From an uncultured beta proteobacterium (GTDB lineage Bacteria > Pseudomonadota > Gammaproteobacteria > Burkholderiales > Rhodocyclaceae), in the NCBI GenBank assembly GCA_903932755.1, contig CAIZHL010000198.1:1-8760 (forward strand): a stretch of 8,760 nucleotides of DNA. Direction: 5' to 3'. The notes beneath the pieces are model-generated. The model was not told where the DNA came from. It saw only the letters and a program-made list of their open reading frames with translations, and searched no databases. Shown piece by piece: positions 7,154-8,760 of the stretch. Both the position numbers and the translations under genes were made by a program. The stretch's first letter is position 1, and each line of letters opens with the position of its first letter.

Positions 7154-7480
7154 TCAGGCGGCTGGGCCGCCCACGCTGTCGCCGTAGCGTGCGCGCAGGC
7201 GATCCCGGATCTCGCTCATGATGAGGACCGCTCCCTGCTGGCCGAGTGCGACCACGGCCTTGTCCCACAGCGAGTAATGGATCATGGCCAGCGAGCGCAG
7301 CTTGGCGAAGGCGGCAGGATTGTCCGTACCGCAGACCAGGCTGTCGTTCTGCAACACACGCTCGATCACGCCGGGATCGAGTATCCGGATTTGACACGCG
7401 GCCGCTTCCAGCAATATCTGATTGTCGAGTTGCTCGAATTGCTTGATCCAGCGCTGCTGGACATAGTTAAATTCGCTCAT
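7154..7480 (-). CDS. Small hypothetical protein, 108 aa
   Basis: I do not recognise the family. The protein runs from ATG 7478-7480 to TGA 7154-7156. I chose this start because GAGGAAA lies at 7487-7493, 6 bases upstream, and because the 31 codons back to an earlier ATG at 7573 overlap the presumed promoter. The protein (MSEFNYVQQRWIKQFEQLDN...) is soluble and mainly helical. It has Cys at residues 29 and 50 and a hydrophobic helix around 76-90 (AVVALGQQGAVLIM). It ends in a basic helix RDRLRARYG. There is no signal peptide or membrane segment. A TATACT -10-like element sits at 7528-7533 on its strand, about 50 bases upstream, so it is probably monocistronic. It converges tightly on the SulP gene and diverges from the ATP-grasp gene. 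The good ribosome-binding site supports expression. Function unknown. Confidence 0.75.
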   Translation of the reverse strand: MSEFNYVQQRWIKQFEQLDNQILLEAAACQIRILDPGVIERVLQNDSLVCGTDNPAAFAKLRSLAMIHYSLWDKAVVALGQQGAVLIMSEIRDRLRARYGDSVGGPAA

Positions 7481-7486
7481 GGCAGG

Positions 7487-7493
7487 TTTCCTC
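7487..7493 (-). promoter_or_regulatory. Shine-Dalgarno site deciding the start of the 108-aa gene
   Basis: On the minus strand this reads GAGGAAA, 6 bases before ATG 7480. It favours the 108-codon gene over the longer frame that begins at 7573, which has no comparable site. Confidence 0.7.
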
Positions 7494-7527
7494 AAGTGAT
7501 TTGGCTGTTTCCGGTACGATTCGGAAA

Positions 7528-7535
7528 AGTATACC
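7528..7535. promoter_or_regulatory. Possible divergent -10 element centred on GTATAC
   Basis: The palindrome GTATAC at 7529-7534 gives TATACT on the minus strand (7528-7533) and TATACC on the plus strand (7530-7535). Both are good -10 hexamers by eye. On the minus strand it would start transcription about 40 bases before the 108-aa gene. I could not find a strong -35 at 16-18 bp spacing on either side, so the call rests on the -10 and the divergent layout alone. Confidence 0.35.
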
Positions 7536-7544
7536 CCTTGCGCA

Positions 7545-7646
7545 ATGACGACGGCCGGCCCGGCGATAGTCATGGCGATTTTCCTGCCGCGGTTTGCGCT
7601 TTCGTTTTGGCAACACCGCGCTCAGCAAAGGATGAAGAAACAGTGA
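7545..7646 (+). CDS. Possible 33-codon leader ORF overlapping the ATP-grasp start (doubtful)
   Basis: An open frame from ATG 7545 to TGA 7644-7646 encodes 33 residues starting MTTAGPAIVMAIFLPRF and ending RAQQRMKKQ. It has a hydrophobic middle and a basic C-terminus. In-frame ATGs at 7572 and 7632 give shorter 24- and 4-codon versions. Its stop overlaps the ATP-grasp ATG as TGATG, the arrangement of translationally coupled pairs. I see no Shine-Dalgarno before 7545, and the region also holds upstream sequence of the minus-strand gene, so chance is a real alternative. Confidence 0.25.
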   Translation: MTTAGPAIVMAIFLPRFALSFWQHRAQQRMKKQ

Positions 7647-8760
7647 TGCCCGTTTCAGCGGACGACAATGCAAGGCAGCATTGCCACCGCTCGCCCACGC
7701 CACGTACCCTGGTGCTGTTCAACTACGACTGGGACCGGCTCGGCTTCGGCCGCTGGACTGCCGAATTCCCCCACGACCATGCCGGCTTCGACCTGTTCAG
7801 TTTCCCCAGCAACGCACGCCTGCCCGGCTTCGACCTGACCCGCTTCGTCGACCGCCTCGCGCGCCGCGCACCGCGCAGCGGATGGAGTGCCGTGACATCG
7901 AACCATGAACAGTTCGGCGCCCTGGCAGCGGCAATGATGGCGGAGCGCATGGGCTGGCCGGGCACGCCGGTGAATGCGGTGCTGGCCTGCCAACACAAAC
8001 TGCAGGCGCGACGCGTGCTGCAGGAGGTGGCCCCCGAGGCCAATACCGGCTTCGAACTCATGGCCTCGCGCTACGGCGAACCGGTGCCCGACGACATCGC
8101 CTATCCGGTATTCGTCAAGCCGGTAAAGGCGGCGTTTTCGGTCCTGGCGCGCAAGGTACGCAACCGCGATGAACTGGCCGCGCTGGCGCGCTTCGGCGCC
8201 TGGGAACTTTGGGTAATCCGCCATCTCGTCGAGCCCTTCGAGCGCATCGCACAGGCGCGCCTGCCGCAAGCCGGCAGCGCCCACCGCATGCTGCTGGAGA
8301 CGCCGGTCACGGCCCGCCAGTACAACCTCGACGGCTACGTCTTCGACGGCGAGTTGCGCGAACTGGGCATCGTCGAATCGGTGATGTACCCGGGCACGCA
8401 ATGCTTCATGCGCTTCGTCCACCCCTGCAAGTTGCCGGAGTCGGCTCGCAGCCAGGCACTGGACGTGGCGCGGCGCTTTCTTGCTGCGGTCGGCTTCACG
8501 CACGGCCTGTTCAACATGGAGTTTTTCCACGACGCCGCGACAGACAAGCTCACCGTCATCGAGTTCAACCCGCGCATGGCGTCGCAGTTTTCCGATCTTT
8601 ACCTGCGCGTCGATGGCATCGACCTGCATCGCGTCGCGCTGGAACTCGCCCACGGTCGCGATCCGGCACTGCTGCCGCGGGTCGCCGCGACGGCCGGTGT
8701 CGCGGCGAGCTTCGTCTATCGCAGCTTCGATCCCGCCGCGCGCCCGCCCATGCCCTCGGC
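7646..8760 (+). CDS. ATP-grasp domain protein, substrate unknown (3' truncated by window)
   Basis: The frame is open from ATG 7646 to the window end, 371 codons without a stop. ATP-grasp enzymes activate a carboxylate as acyl-phosphate and ligate it to an amine, thiol or other nucleophile. The pre-ATP-grasp domain starts near residue 20 (RTLVLFNYDWDRLG). K118 in CQHKLQARRVLQ and K158 in YPVFVKPVKAAFSVL fit the two ATP-binding lysines. E292 in FNMEFF, with E306, N308 and R310 in VIEFNPRMASQFSDLY, matches the Mg-binding Glu...Glu-x-Asn-x-Arg pattern of carboxylase-type ATP-grasp folds. The catalytic core is therefore complete, and only the C-terminus is missing. GTG at 7643 is an alternative start, and AAAGGA at 7627-7632 lies 10 bases from that GTG and 13 from the ATG. 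The frame stays open upstream without family-like sequence. The partner and product cannot be told from this window. The missing downstream gene would be the best clue. Confidence 0.82.
   Translation, partial: MPVSADDNARQHCHRSPTPRTLVLFNYDWDRLGFGRWTAEFPHDHAGFDLFSFPSNARLPGFDLTRFVDRLARRAPRSGWSAVTSNHEQFGALAAAMMAERMGWPGTPVNAVLACQHKLQARRVLQEVAPEANTGFELMASRYGEPVPDDIAYPVFVKPVKAAFSVLARKVRNRDELAALARFGAWELWVIRHLVEPFERIAQARLPQAGSAHRMLLETPVTARQYNLDGYVFDGELRELGIVESVMYPGTQCFMRFVHPCKLPESARSQALDVARRFLAAVGFTHGLFNMEFFHDAATDKLTVIEFNPRMASQFSDLYLRVDGIDLHRVALELAHGRDPALLPRVAATAGVAASFVYRSFDPAARPPMPS

Noticed and set aside
7481..7573. 31-codon N-terminal extension of the 108-aa minus gene to ATG 7573
   Set aside because: It would run through the likely -10 element, and the shorter start has the better Shine-Dalgarno.
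7655..8653. 332-codon open frame on the minus strand opposite the ATP-grasp gene
   Set aside because: The plus frame shows ordered ATP-grasp motifs and stays open to the window end. The minus product is compositionally odd and motif-free.

Overview
The window reads as chromosomal DNA from a GC-rich Gram-negative bacterium. The protein sequences suggest a betaproteobacterium, perhaps Rhodocyclales-like, but that is an impression from protein character and gene order, not a search result. It holds seven protein-coding genes, two of them cut by the window edges, plus one doubtful small ORF. I saw no rRNA, tRNA, CRISPR array, insertion sequence or phage gene.

Region 1 (1-4087, plus strand) is a compact operon-like block. 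It carries the C-terminal part of a phosphate acetyl/butyryltransferase, probably the second half of a MaoC-Pta bifunctional protein. Next is a 775-residue DUF3141 protein related to polyhydroxyalkanoate (PHA) synthases, and then a FabI-type enoyl reductase. The last two genes overlap at TAATG, so they are probably translationally coupled. Together the enzymes could turn 3-hydroxyacyl-CoA or a PHA-derived intermediate into enoyl-CoA, a saturated acyl-CoA and then acyl-phosphate. An acyl kinase outside the window would complete such a route. This is the most interesting system here. Gene clusters of this type recur in Proteobacteria, but as far as I know their physiological role is not settled.

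Region 2 (4151-5176, minus strand) is a 341-residue soluble protein I cannot assign. It converges on the fabI-like gene.

Region 3 (5177-7171) has a 224-base divergent intergenic stretch, then a SulP-family anion transporter with a C-terminal STAS domain. It ends in GC-rich hairpins at a tight convergent junction with a 108-residue unknown gene on the minus strand (7154-7480).

Region 4 (7481-8760) has a second divergent intergenic region with a palindromic -10-like GTATAC and a possible 33-codon leader ORF. An ATP-grasp ligase-like gene follows on the plus strand and runs off the right edge. Nothing in the sequence ties regions 2-4 functionally to the PHA-like operon.
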